Below, in pieces: positions 43,950-52,758 of a stretch of 64,000 nt of DNA (position 1 is the first letter of the stretch; each line of letters starts with the position of its first letter). The translations under genes and the position numbers were made by a program. The notes under the pieces are model-generated. The model did not search any database, was not told the origin of the DNA, and worked only from the letters and a program-made list of their open reading frames with translations. Origin of the DNA: Bacteroides sp. AN502(2024) (lineage in GTDB: Bacteria > Bacteroidota > Bacteroidia > Bacteroidales > Bacteroidaceae); contig NZ_JBGFSP010000003.1 in the NCBI RefSeq assembly GCF_041227145.1, positions 806,001 through 870,000 on the forward strand, written 5' to 3'.

Positions 43950-45365
43950 TTAGAGAGCCTTACGCTCTGTACTGTTTTTGCTGTAATAGTATCTCGGATA
44001 AACAAGCTCTTCGCCATACAATCCTCTGCATACGCTCCGGCAACGAGGCACCTGCGACCTATACAAAGAAGGATCAAGCGCAAAAAACATATAGTATCCA
44101 TACCCGGCTTCTTTTTTAGAACGTGCCGTTAATTCACTTGAATTTCCGCTACCACGGCGAAGCTCAATCGACATACCGCCACATTGTTTCAGCGTCATCC
44201 CGAGACCAGGGCTTGCAGCCCCTCCATAATCAGCTACAGCGTAATCACAATATTGACCGGGATCGACACCGTCAATGACCTGAAGGCCATTTGAGTACAT
44301 TGCTCCAAGATTGTAGAGCGAAACAATCTTTTCAGGCATCGCCACTTTGCACTCATACATCAACCTTGAACCTGCATAAGCGGAGTGACTAGCAAGCCAT
44401 GGATTAGATAAATCCGGTGATTTTGAATATTCATCGTCAAAAGCAACACCATCCAGATTGTATGCACGACAATAAGCTGCCAATTCGCGAGCAAATTCTT
44501 TAGCTCCCATATCTGAAAGTTGGGCTACTCCCGTTTCATCATGGTTGCCTAAGACACTGATGATCACTTTCATACCAGCCTTACGAAGTGGTTGTAGATA
44601 TTTGTCATTATTATCAAGCAAGAATTGGACATTCTCGTTGTTTGACAAATAAACACGCTTCTTCTCAGGATCCCAGTTAATGTTAGCTGCAAAAAGCACT
44701 ATATGATCAAAGTAATACTTACCACTTTCTGTCAGAAACTCCAGAGCATTGAGCGGATTGGTATCATTAACTTCAAAGTAGAGTACCATCTGTACCGCAT
44801 CTTCTCCTTTATTGGTGTTAGGCCTGTTACGGTAATCTTGCACAAGAAGTACCATGTGTTTGGATGATTCGGTAAATGTAACTCCTTCTGTTGTTGAGGT
44901 AACTGTCAAAGGAATGATATATGTTTCATCTTCTTTCATCCCTTCGAATGCGGTGAAAGTCACTTTTACACTCGGAGTATTTCTATCATCCGGCGCAAGC
45001 ACAAAAGTACCATTGTTGGCTATTTTGACGTTGGTTGCGGGGAAAGCTTTGAAATCAGTCTCATGGGCAGCATTATAAGTAGACACATACGATTCATCAA
45101 CAGCTATTTGAACATCTACTCCTTTTTGAGGAAGTTTGGATAGCCGAAAAACTACGTTCGTACTGTACTCATTGTGACGGAGCTCCACAACAGAACTGTT
45201 TTTATTCGTATTTTCATCCAGTAGCAAACCGTTTAACTGCGTGGATGTCAGATAAGGAGATTCATCAATCCTGCTCCCTACTACAATATCATCTTCACAA
45301 GAGGTAAAAATTGTCATGGCAAACATTGCCAATGGCAGAAAACTATGTTTGATATTATTTATCAT
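43950..45365 (-). CDS. GH18 endo-beta-N-acetylglucosaminidase (EndoF1/EndoH-like)
   Basis: A 471-residue lipoprotein (signal ending AMTIFTSC). Residues about 25-175 are a DUF1735-like beta domain (VVFRLSKLPQKGVDVQIAVD). The GH18 barrel (about 185-470) begins VQMVLYFEVNDTNPLNALEF and has KVIISVLGNHDETG and the catalytic motif LDGVAFDDEYS, with Asp310 and Glu312 as the substrate-assisted pair. DGxxFDDEY is characteristic of EndoF1/EndoH-type enzymes that cut the GlcNAc-GlcNAc core of N-glycans. On the cell surface it would free glycans from host or dietary glycoproteins for import by the SusC/SusD pair. Confidence 0.9.
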   Translation of the reverse strand: MINNIKHSFLPLAMFAMTIFTSCEDDIVVGSRIDESPYLTSTQLNGLLLDENTNKNSSVVELRHNEYSTNVVFRLSKLPQKGVDVQIAVDESYVSTYNAAHETDFKAFPATNVKIANNGTFVLAPDDRNTPSVKVTFTAFEGMKEDETYIIPLTVTSTTEGVTFTESSKHMVLLVQDYRNRPNTNKGEDAVQMVLYFEVNDTNPLNALEFLTESGKYYFDHIVLFAANINWDPEKKRVYLSNNENVQFLLDNNDKYLQPLRKAGMKVIISVLGNHDETGVAQLSDMGAKEFARELAAYCRAYNLDGVAFDDEYSKSPDLSNPWLASHSAYAGSRLMYECKVAMPEKIVSLYNLGAMYSNGLQVIDGVDPGQYCDYAVADYGGAASPGLGMTLKQCGGMSIELRRGSGNSSELTARSKKEAGYGYYMFFALDPSLYRSQVPRCRSVCRGLYGEELVYPRYYYSKNSTERKAL

Positions 45366-45386
45366 ATTCGAGATTTTATGAGTTTA

Positions 45387-46553
45387 TTATTGAGGTAATG
45401 AGACAGACACCCAATTAGGTTCGTTTTCAATGGTCAAGTCATAGCCACTCGCACTATAATCTTTTGCTACAGTTCCCGAGCCTTCGTTGAACTTCCAATA
45501 AGCAATAAGTCCTTCTGAATCGGGTTCTACTGTATAGAAGTGATTGGTAGATTGGATTTCCTCAGCAGTAAGCACCCGGTTCCAAATTCTAGCTTCAGAA
45601 ACAACTCCATCAAAGTAACGGTCGCTTGAGTAAGAGTAACCTACCCAGAAACAACGTGAACCATCTTCTTCATTCGTATGTTTAGCTCCCAAATTAACGG
45701 AAGTTTTAGATACAGAGTCTGAAAGTTTCTCTACTCCATTGACATACACCTTAATGACACCTCTGTTAAAGGTAACAGCCAGATGATACCATTTGTTACT
45801 TTCAAACTGTAGATCTGTACTTGTACAATTTCCGCCAGAGGTAGCCACCTGTAATTGGTTGGCTGGAACGCCGGCATCACCGATACGTAACAGGTAGTTT
45901 CCTTCAATACCCATTAGTGTATTTAATGTATTGGGGAACGAAGTAGCTTTGAACAAAATTTCCATTGTCTGCTCCGTCAAATGATTGAATTTAGAGTCAT
46001 TATTAAAATCGGGATAAGCACGATTTCGATTAATATTGCATACTACATTAATGAGTGATGCTCCGCGGAATACATAATAATATGTTTTGGCACTTTGTAA
46101 TACTCCAATTCCCTCCACGGATTTAATAGTTACGGGGAGTACATAAGTAGTCTTGAGGTCAAGCTCACCTGTATTGATGAATTCAATAAACACTTCAGGA
46201 CTGACGATACTACCGGACTTTATGCTTGTAGTAGTTTCAGGCATGGAATAGTGTTCTTCAGGCAAAAGTATTGCACTTTCATCATAATATGCCATTTTAT
46301 AAGTTGACAAAAGTTCAGGAGCCGGTGCCATAGTTACCATGATATCATGTTCCTCAGGTTTGGCTATAGCAACGGAAATGCCAGCTTCTACATTTGTATC
46401 ACCAGCTTTAAACAGTATTTCTTTAGTAAAGTTGGATGCTGAAATAAAAAGCTTGTTATCATAGTGTTGCTCGTTTTCATCATAATTCCGGCAGCTACCG
46501 AGAAATACAGAGAAACCGGCAAGAGCAGTGATTATCAGATTGTTTAGTTTCAT
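45387..46553 (-). CDS. DUF1735/LamG-type surface glycan-binding lipoprotein
   Basis: A 388-residue lipoprotein (signal MKLNNLIITALAGFSVFLGSC). Residues about 30-165 are a DUF1735 domain (VEAGISVAIAKPEEHDIMVT) and about 170-385 a concanavalin/LamG-like jelly roll (KWYHLAVTFNRGVIKVYVNG, FDGVVSEARIWNRVLTAEEI). No catalytic residues are evident. In this kind of PUL it is expected to hold glycan chains at the surface near the GH18 enzyme. It lies 21 bp before that gene and 10 bp after the GH18-like gene. Confidence 0.82.
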   Translation of the reverse strand: MKLNNLIITALAGFSVFLGSCRNYDENEQHYDNKLFISASNFTKEILFKAGDTNVEAGISVAIAKPEEHDIMVTMAPAPELLSTYKMAYYDESAILLPEEHYSMPETTTSIKSGSIVSPEVFIEFINTGELDLKTTYVLPVTIKSVEGIGVLQSAKTYYYVFRGASLINVVCNINRNRAYPDFNNDSKFNHLTEQTMEILFKATSFPNTLNTLMGIEGNYLLRIGDAGVPANQLQVATSGGNCTSTDLQFESNKWYHLAVTFNRGVIKVYVNGVEKLSDSVSKTSVNLGAKHTNEEDGSRCFWVGYSYSSDRYFDGVVSEARIWNRVLTAEEIQSTNHFYTVEPDSEGLIAYWKFNEGSGTVAKDYSASGYDLTIENEPNWVSVSLPQ

Positions 46554-46563
46554 AAGATGTTTT

Positions 46564-47640
46564 TTATTTAACGGTTGGACTCAATATATTAATGGCTTCT
46601 TTTATATTCGGATAAATGTTGACAACATTAAAGTAGTCTTTTTCCGCTGCATCAATCGAGATTCCGGTTTTGGTATATTCAGAAGTCTTTGAGACAGCCC
46701 ATTGAGCCGCTCCTATGATAGCAGATGAACCATCGCTTAGTTTCCCATTATAACTCCCTGAATTGGTAAGATAAGGAGTAGTCACCCCTATCACAAAGCG
46801 GTCGGTGGGTACATCCTTGGCAGATGCCATTAACACAAGATATGACATCTCATTTAGATTCTTGGCAGCATGTGCATTTACAATAATATACTTACAATCT
46901 GCAAATAACTTCTTGTCGATAACATTTTGCGGAGAACCTTTGAAAATAATTGTTTTATCCGTATTTGAAGCTTTCCAATTAGATACCACATCAAAAAATG
47001 CCGCTTGACGTGCTGTTTCAGCAGCTATTTCGTTTTCCTCAACCAGTGAATTAAGGTCAAAACCCGTATAGTTTGCTATAATTCCGTCTACACCCAAAGC
47101 ACTGCTTGCTGCAACTTGTTTAGCCGCTTCATCCTTACAGTATTCGATAAAGCGTGTTGCATTATCAACAGGTTCTTCTTCTCCTTCATTCTCTGTTTCA
47201 TCGGAAACAGTTTGTACATTGGCAGCTTCCTCATCAAGGATTCTTTTCCATGCACTTTCTATTTTATCGAAATCTACCAGACCTAACACTTTGGTACCTA
47301 ACCGACGCACCTCTTCCATTTCAGATGCATTTACTTCGCTCACTTCCATGATATTATTCAAACAAATGTAATCAATACTGTCGGGCATATCAGTAAGATG
47401 TTGGCTGCGCGAGGTTGGAATAGTGCTGACATTGTCAATGGAAGTAATCACAACCTGATGTTCCGATGTCTTGAATTCATTCAAAGACTTTACGTATTGA
47501 GCGTAAAGTTCAGGGTTCTGTTCCTCAATAGTTGCCGTATTTAGTTTAAGACTTTCTACACCTGTCCAGTCGGAACAAGATGCTACAGCAACCAGTATCA
47601 TTGCAGAAAACAATGTTTTGAATATACTATTTCTCTTCAT
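46564..47640 (-). CDS. GH18-fold lipoprotein lacking catalytic acids (likely glycan-binding)
   Basis: The product is 358 residues from MKRNSIFKTLFSAMILVAVASC; a Met two codons upstream is equally possible, while the earlier one at 47688 overlaps SusD. The mature part is a GH18-like barrel: VVITSIDNVSTIPTSRSQHL, DSIDYICLNNIMEVSE, GTKVLGLVDFDKIESAWKRI. At the place of the DxxDxDxE motif it reads ALGVDGIIANYTGFD, with no acid pair, so it should bind but not cut. An acidic insert (ENEGEEEP) lies at about 145-160. It sits between SusD and the LamG protein and is probably a surface glycan-binding protein. Confidence 0.78.
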   Translation of the reverse strand: MKRNSIFKTLFSAMILVAVASCSDWTGVESLKLNTATIEEQNPELYAQYVKSLNEFKTSEHQVVITSIDNVSTIPTSRSQHLTDMPDSIDYICLNNIMEVSEVNASEMEEVRRLGTKVLGLVDFDKIESAWKRILDEEAANVQTVSDETENEGEEEPVDNATRFIEYCKDEAAKQVAASSALGVDGIIANYTGFDLNSLVEENEIAAETARQAAFFDVVSNWKASNTDKTIIFKGSPQNVIDKKLFADCKYIIVNAHAAKNLNEMSYLVLMASAKDVPTDRFVIGVTTPYLTNSGSYNGKLSDGSSAIIGAAQWAVSKTSEYTKTGISIDAAEKDYFNVVNIYPNIKEAINILSPTVK

Positions 47641-47665
47641 ATTCATTAAATTTCTTTTGATATAA

Positions 47666-49288
47666 TTATTTGCAATCCCACCAAACATGAGTAGCCATTG
47701 AGTCTCCTTTTTTAGTCTTAGACTCTTGAGCCAAAGTCAAAACAGCAGCCTCTACGCTTTCTTTATTTTCACGATATTCATCGGTCGGATATGGCATACG
47801 GCGCGCACCTTCTGTATCATCAACAATACCACTGCTGGCATTTGCCGCCATCGGCATCAACTTTGGATATCCCGTACGTCGATATTCAGACCACGATTCC
47901 ATACCATTCGGGAAATTGGCAATCCATTTCTGAGTAATAATCTGTTCAAGACTTTTCTCAAAGTCACCACCGGTCCATGCTACCGTAACATCGGTATTAA
48001 TCGAACCGGAATAATCATAAGTCTGCCCGCTCTGCCCTTTTAACGGATCTTTGTAGACTTCTACTTTTCCTGTATTCGCCAAATAGCTTTCTACTCCACT
48101 ACTAATATTGTTTTCTTCAAATGACAAACGGATACCTGCTTCATAAAAGTCTCTCGGGGAACCTCCCATATTCCATCCACGAAGAGCTCCTTCAGCACGT
48201 AAGAAAGCAACTTCTGAAGCACGGAATACCACAATGTTATCACTTGCAGCTACTTTCATACAAGAAGAACCTTGTGACCAGGAATTATACTGCCCCTGTA
48301 AAATACCCCGACGCAATCCGATATAACCTTCTTTTCCCGTATATGCATCTCCTGATACGGAACCAAAAGTACTTTTGCCATAATAGGCTTCACGACGAGG
48401 GTCATTATAACCATTCATGTAACAAGTTAAATCGGCCGAGATTCGTGCGTCAGACCATAGTACCATAAAACGTTGCCACGGATTGTGATCGGCAACTTTG
48501 CGATAAGCACCGTCAGAGGCGGTAGTCATTACGCCTGCTTCTACAGCTTCTTCAGCCAATTGCTGCGATGTTTTTCCGTTCACATTGAATCCTGCTACGT
48601 AACAAGTACGCATCGCCATTCTAAGCTTCAGAGAGTTGGCAAACTTGCACCATGCTAATGTATTACCATTATATATTCTGTCCGCACTTGAACTGAAACT
48701 CTGGCTGGCATATTTACTCAATACTGAGATAACATGATCCAAATCCTCGAACATCTTAGTATAAACAGCTTGCTGAGAATCATAAGGGGATTTGATTGCG
48801 TTAGCGGCTCCCACCTGTGAATAAGGAATAGGACCATAGGTATCTGTTACACGTAACATAACAACAATGCGATATAGCTCAGCCAATGATAAGAATAATT
48901 CATCATCACTCTGATTCTTCAAATTGAAATAATCTGGATAGAACTTTGAATAAAAGTCATTAAATGGAACTTTCTTCCAGTCATCCGAAGGATTATAAGT
49001 TGCATAACGCCCAGACCAACCTGTTCCCAAATTAGAGTCTGCTACATATCCCGAGAATCCTCCCGCCATCAAACAGTCTACATATTGAGAAAAGTTTTCT
49101 TGTTCCGGTATCATTAAATCCTGCAAATTAAGAGCCAGTGACCTCACTAAATACCAATCTACTCCCATGTCGTTCTGATCCGGTTCATGAGGATTCTTAT
49201 TATAATCTTCAAAGTTTCCCGTACATGCAGTTGCACTAAAAAGAAACAAACCAGCGACTATAAACTGTACTATTGTATTTTTCTTCAT
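47666..49288 (-). CDS. SusD-like (SusD-like_2 type) surface lipoprotein
   Basis: A 540-residue lipoprotein with signal MKKNTIVQFIVAGLFLFSATAC. The sequence GNFEDYNKNPHEPDQNDMG marks the SusD-like_2 branch. Helical TPR-like segments include SLAELYRIVVMLRVTDTYGP and LAWCKFANSLKLRMAMRTCY, and the C-terminal part has WIANFPNGMESWSEYRRTGYP, a family hallmark. It caps the SusC transporter encoded 11 bp upstream and should bind N-glycan products of the GH18 enzyme. Confidence 0.93.
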   Translation of the reverse strand: MKKNTIVQFIVAGLFLFSATACTGNFEDYNKNPHEPDQNDMGVDWYLVRSLALNLQDLMIPEQENFSQYVDCLMAGGFSGYVADSNLGTGWSGRYATYNPSDDWKKVPFNDFYSKFYPDYFNLKNQSDDELFLSLAELYRIVVMLRVTDTYGPIPYSQVGAANAIKSPYDSQQAVYTKMFEDLDHVISVLSKYASQSFSSSADRIYNGNTLAWCKFANSLKLRMAMRTCYVAGFNVNGKTSQQLAEEAVEAGVMTTASDGAYRKVADHNPWQRFMVLWSDARISADLTCYMNGYNDPRREAYYGKSTFGSVSGDAYTGKEGYIGLRRGILQGQYNSWSQGSSCMKVAASDNIVVFRASEVAFLRAEGALRGWNMGGSPRDFYEAGIRLSFEENNISSGVESYLANTGKVEVYKDPLKGQSGQTYDYSGSINTDVTVAWTGGDFEKSLEQIITQKWIANFPNGMESWSEYRRTGYPKLMPMAANASSGIVDDTEGARRMPYPTDEYRENKESVEAAVLTLAQESKTKKGDSMATHVWWDCK

Positions 49289-49299
49289 CTTTTCAGTTT

Positions 49300-52200
49300 T
49301 TAGAATTTAAGTTTCAAATTGAATCCTACACTACGAAGGCTAGGCATCATAAAGTAATCAATTCCTTGATAATAATTACCTGTAGTTGCCACTGACTCCG
49401 GATCGAAAGGAGCCTTACAGTAAACCATCCACAAATTACGTCCTACTAATGAAAGAGTTATATCCATTATGTTTTTCAGTTTTTTCCTTGGAATGGTATA
49501 ACTTACTGAAGCTTCTTGCAGACGCAAGTTAGTGGCGCTATACGTATAGTATTGAGGAATACCACAGTCAGCACCGACTACTGAATACCATTTTTGTGCA
49601 TCAATTCTGTCATTACCATTTATCACAACCCCACCATTATCACGGGCTACCGCAGTTACTTCAGACACACCATAGGAGTCAAGTACAGCCTGAGTAGCAG
49701 AATATACAACACCTCCCAAACGAGCTGTCAACAAGAAGCCAAGCCCCCAGTTGCCATATTGGAAATCATTACGCCATGCCATATTAGCTTTGGGGAAGAC
49801 AGAACCTAGATAAATATCATCAACCTTATCATTTACTGTCACATTTCCATCTTCATTCACATAAATCTTATTATTCGAATCGCGGAGTAAGTCGGACTGT
49901 GAATAGAGATCACCCAAAGAGCCACCTACCTTTAAAATAAACCGGGCCTTTGATAAACCACCTACATCCATTCGGTCTTTTGTTATCTTTTCCCCTGTTA
50001 CAGGATTTATATACCCGTCAATCAAACTTATTATTTTGTTTTTATTGGCACTGAAGGTGTAATTCGAACTCCATGTAAATTTATTCCATGTATTCTTGTA
50101 ACCCAAAGAGAGTTCTATACCACGGTTGCGTACATTACCAGTCTGTGCATAAAAAGTGCTGTATCCTCCTGTTGGAGAAAGTTTGGCATCCATGGTCTGG
50201 TTATAAGTCTTAGTATTGTAGAATGAAACATCCAGATTGAAGTTTTTCAGAAAACGTGCAGTAAGACCAACTTCCCAAGAATCTGTTCTTTCCGGCTTCA
50301 AGTCATATAATGGATATGCAGATTGAGAAGAATACGCTCCGGTAGAAGTATTCCAAGAGAAAGTCGGATAGGCCAGAAAACGTCCGAAGGGTAGACCAAC
50401 AGAAGCCCATGAAGCACGTAATTTCAAGTAAGAAATACTTTCAGGTAACTTAAACAACTCTGACAAAACAATAGAAGTACCTACTGACGGATAGAAAAAA
50501 GATGCTTGTTTTGAGTTCGGACCCGCCAATTGGCTCGGCCAATCGTTACGTCCGGTAAGGGTTAAATAATAAGTACTCTTATAACCAACTTCGGCTGATG
50601 CAAATATAGATTGAGTCTGTTCACGATAACCGGTTTCCTCACGTTTACCTGTATCCTTATCCAATTGGACAACAGTGAAAAAGTTAGGAAGGCCGTTTGC
50701 AGCAATCGGTCCACTGACACCCAGGGCCTCTGATCGGTTATCCGAATAAGAAGCACCTATATTGGCAGTCAGACTCCAATCCTCTCCAAATGTCTTGTTA
50801 ATATTCAGCAACAAATCTGCGTATGTCTGTTTGTCACGAGTATTTGTCACTCCGTAAAAACCATTTTTACCTTCAGCGATGGTTTCAATAGTAGAAGCAT
50901 AATATTTTTGTGTATATGCGTTATAGGAATTATCTAAACGTACACGCCCGGCTACATTCAACCAACTTAAGATATCATAACTCAAGGCTGCACTCAACAT
51001 ATAACGGTCTTTATCATTCTCGCGCAAGTTACGGTAGTTGATCCAGTAAGGATTTTGCAAACGGAAAGAACCACCACCTTGCGGCCAGTATTGAGTATAC
51101 ATGTTACGCTCTAAATCATAACGTTCATACATCTTATAATCTTCCCAGTCATTGCCGCGTGGAAACAAATAGGCAGAAGCCAATGGATTGGCATAAATAC
51201 CTTGGTTTACCATATTACGGTCTTTCTGCATGATATATTGAGCCCCCACATCCAACTTCATCTTATCATCCAGAAAAAGAGTTGTATTACGGAATGTGAA
51301 GTTATAGCGTTCATACTTGTTATTGGGAATAATTCCACGTGAATTAACCGCAGCGGCAGATAAATAAGTCTGATTGTGCTCAGTTCCGGTAGAAAGTGTT
51401 ATAGACTCTGTTCCGATAAGTCCCGTTTGGAAATAATCACTTGAAGGATCGTATCCATAGTAATTGGCATCGTTCAGTCTCTTTCCCCAGCTGGCATCTG
51501 TGCCGGATGTGCCATAACGATTCTGGAATTCCGGCATAACAAACTGGGATAACATTTCTGTATTACTGGACACAGTCAGTGACACACGTCCCACTTTTCC
51601 TTTCTTTGTGGTAATTACAATAGCACCATTGGCAGCATTGCTACCATATAATGCCGCAGCAGCGGCTCCGGATAAGACCGACATCGATTCAATATCTTCC
51701 GGGTTAATATCTGCTATAGCTTCTGTGGAACCTTGTGATTGGAATTCTTCAGAACCACCTGAAGCACTCAAATTATACATTGGAATACCATCAATTACAT
51801 AAAGTGCATTGGAAGATTGTTCAATACCTCTTGATCCACGCATAACAACCTTACTTGCACCACCAATACCGGAAGAAGAAGAGTTGATGTTCAAGCCTGC
51901 GACCTTTCCATTCAAAGAGTTGATAAAGTTTGCATCTTTCACAGCCAAAGCCGATTCTGCATCTACTTGCGTTACATTGTAACTCAAAGCTTTCTCCGAA
52001 CGTTTGATACCTAGTGCTGTAACTACAACTTCATCAATCACTTGTGTATCGTCCATCAGTGTGATATTGATAGAGGTTTGACCTTTTAATGGTACCTCCT
52101 GTGTTTTATAACCAATATAAGAATAAACAAGAACAGGGTTATTACTTTTTGTGATTATTTGATAATTACCATATAAATCCGTAATAGCTCCATCTGTTGT

Positions 52201-52626
52201 TCCCTTTACTAAGATACTAACACCAATTAAAGGTTCACCATTAGAATCCAATACCTGTCCGGTTATAGTACGTTCTTTTCCTCTTTGCTGTTGTACTGAA
52301 TTAGAATCTGCTTTTTCAGATAAATAAATAATATTCTCCTCTATTTTATAAGAAACCGCTTTATTTTTAAGGAGTGCACTTAATACTTGCTCCAAAGAGG
52401 CGTCTTTCACTTTAAGAGGCTCAACCGTGATGGTTGAAAGTTTGTCATTGTAAAAGAACTGATACTTTGATTGTGACTGGATTTGCTTAATTACAGTGCC
52501 TAAAGTTGTACGAGGAGTTGATAAGGTCAACTGCGCCATAGCCCATTGTACAGGAACTGCCCAAAACAAAAGGACCAATAAAGCTCGAAATAACTTCGAG
52601 TTTCGAAGCGAATGTTTGCTTTCCAT
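49300..52626 (-). CDS. SusC-like TonB-dependent transporter with STN signalling domain
   Basis: A 1108-residue outer-membrane protein. The signal peptide ends VQWAMAQ. Residues about 35-100 are a secretin/TonB short N-terminal (STN) domain (LGTVIKQIQSQSKYQFFYND), about 118-205 a carboxypeptidase-D-like domain (GQVLDSNGEPLIGVSILVKG), then the plug (VVMRGSRGIEQSSNALYVID, IESMSVLSGAAAAALYGSNA) and barrel. STN domains normally contact an anti-sigma factor and switch on an ECF sigma factor, but no such pair is in the window. It is the first gene of the N-glycan PUL. Confidence 0.94.
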   Translation of the reverse strand: MESKHSLRNSKLFRALLVLLFWAVPVQWAMAQLTLSTPRTTLGTVIKQIQSQSKYQFFYNDKLSTITVEPLKVKDASLEQVLSALLKNKAVSYKIEENIIYLSEKADSNSVQQQRGKERTITGQVLDSNGEPLIGVSILVKGTTDGAITDLYGNYQIITKSNNPVLVYSYIGYKTQEVPLKGQTSINITLMDDTQVIDEVVVTALGIKRSEKALSYNVTQVDAESALAVKDANFINSLNGKVAGLNINSSSSGIGGASKVVMRGSRGIEQSSNALYVIDGIPMYNLSASGGSEEFQSQGSTEAIADINPEDIESMSVLSGAAAAALYGSNAANGAIVITTKKGKVGRVSLTVSSNTEMLSQFVMPEFQNRYGTSGTDASWGKRLNDANYYGYDPSSDYFQTGLIGTESITLSTGTEHNQTYLSAAAVNSRGIIPNNKYERYNFTFRNTTLFLDDKMKLDVGAQYIMQKDRNMVNQGIYANPLASAYLFPRGNDWEDYKMYERYDLERNMYTQYWPQGGGSFRLQNPYWINYRNLRENDKDRYMLSAALSYDILSWLNVAGRVRLDNSYNAYTQKYYASTIETIAEGKNGFYGVTNTRDKQTYADLLLNINKTFGEDWSLTANIGASYSDNRSEALGVSGPIAANGLPNFFTVVQLDKDTGKREETGYREQTQSIFASAEVGYKSTYYLTLTGRNDWPSQLAGPNSKQASFFYPSVGTSIVLSELFKLPESISYLKLRASWASVGLPFGRFLAYPTFSWNTSTGAYSSQSAYPLYDLKPERTDSWEVGLTARFLKNFNLDVSFYNTKTYNQTMDAKLSPTGGYSTFYAQTGNVRNRGIELSLGYKNTWNKFTWSSNYTFSANKNKIISLIDGYINPVTGEKITKDRMDVGGLSKARFILKVGGSLGDLYSQSDLLRDSNNKIYVNEDGNVTVNDKVDDIYLGSVFPKANMAWRNDFQYGNWGLGFLLTARLGGVVYSATQAVLDSYGVSEVTAVARDNGGVVINGNDRIDAQKWYSVVGADCGIPQYYTYSATNLRLQEASVSYTIPRKKLKNIMDITLSLVGRNLWMVYCKAPFDPESVATTGNYYQGIDYFMMPSLRSVGFNLKLKF

Positions 52627-52666
52627 ACATTTTATTTAATGGTTATACATTTTATTAAACTCTCAA

Positions 52667-52688
52667 GGAGGGTGTCGACTTTCCCTCC
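52667..52688 (-). other. Leader hairpin upstream of the SusC gene
   Basis: GGAGGG (52667-52672) and CCCTCC (52683-52688) pair across a loop containing the palindrome GTCGAC. On the minus strand it falls in the 5' leader between the -7 element and the SusC start, and could affect translation or be a target of an antisense RNA. Confidence 0.45.
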
Positions 52689-52701
52689 TCTGTTAATAAA
52701 A

Positions 52702-52709
52702 CAAAGCTA
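52702..52709 (-). promoter_or_regulatory. Promoter -7 element for the N-glycan PUL
   Basis: TAGCTTTG on the minus strand matches TAnnTTTG, 75 bp before the SusC start. No -33 TTTG lies at 19 bp, consistent with dependence on an alternative sigma factor or activator. Confidence 0.45.
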
Positions 52710-52758
52710 AAACAATAAACACTTAGTCCGATTTATCTTTTTTGCAAAAAAATCTTTT

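Noticed and set aside
43916..44101. A 62-codon N-terminal extension of the BACON/LRR lipoprotein
   Set aside because: It overlaps the GH18 gene and would displace a clear lipoprotein signal that starts at 43915.
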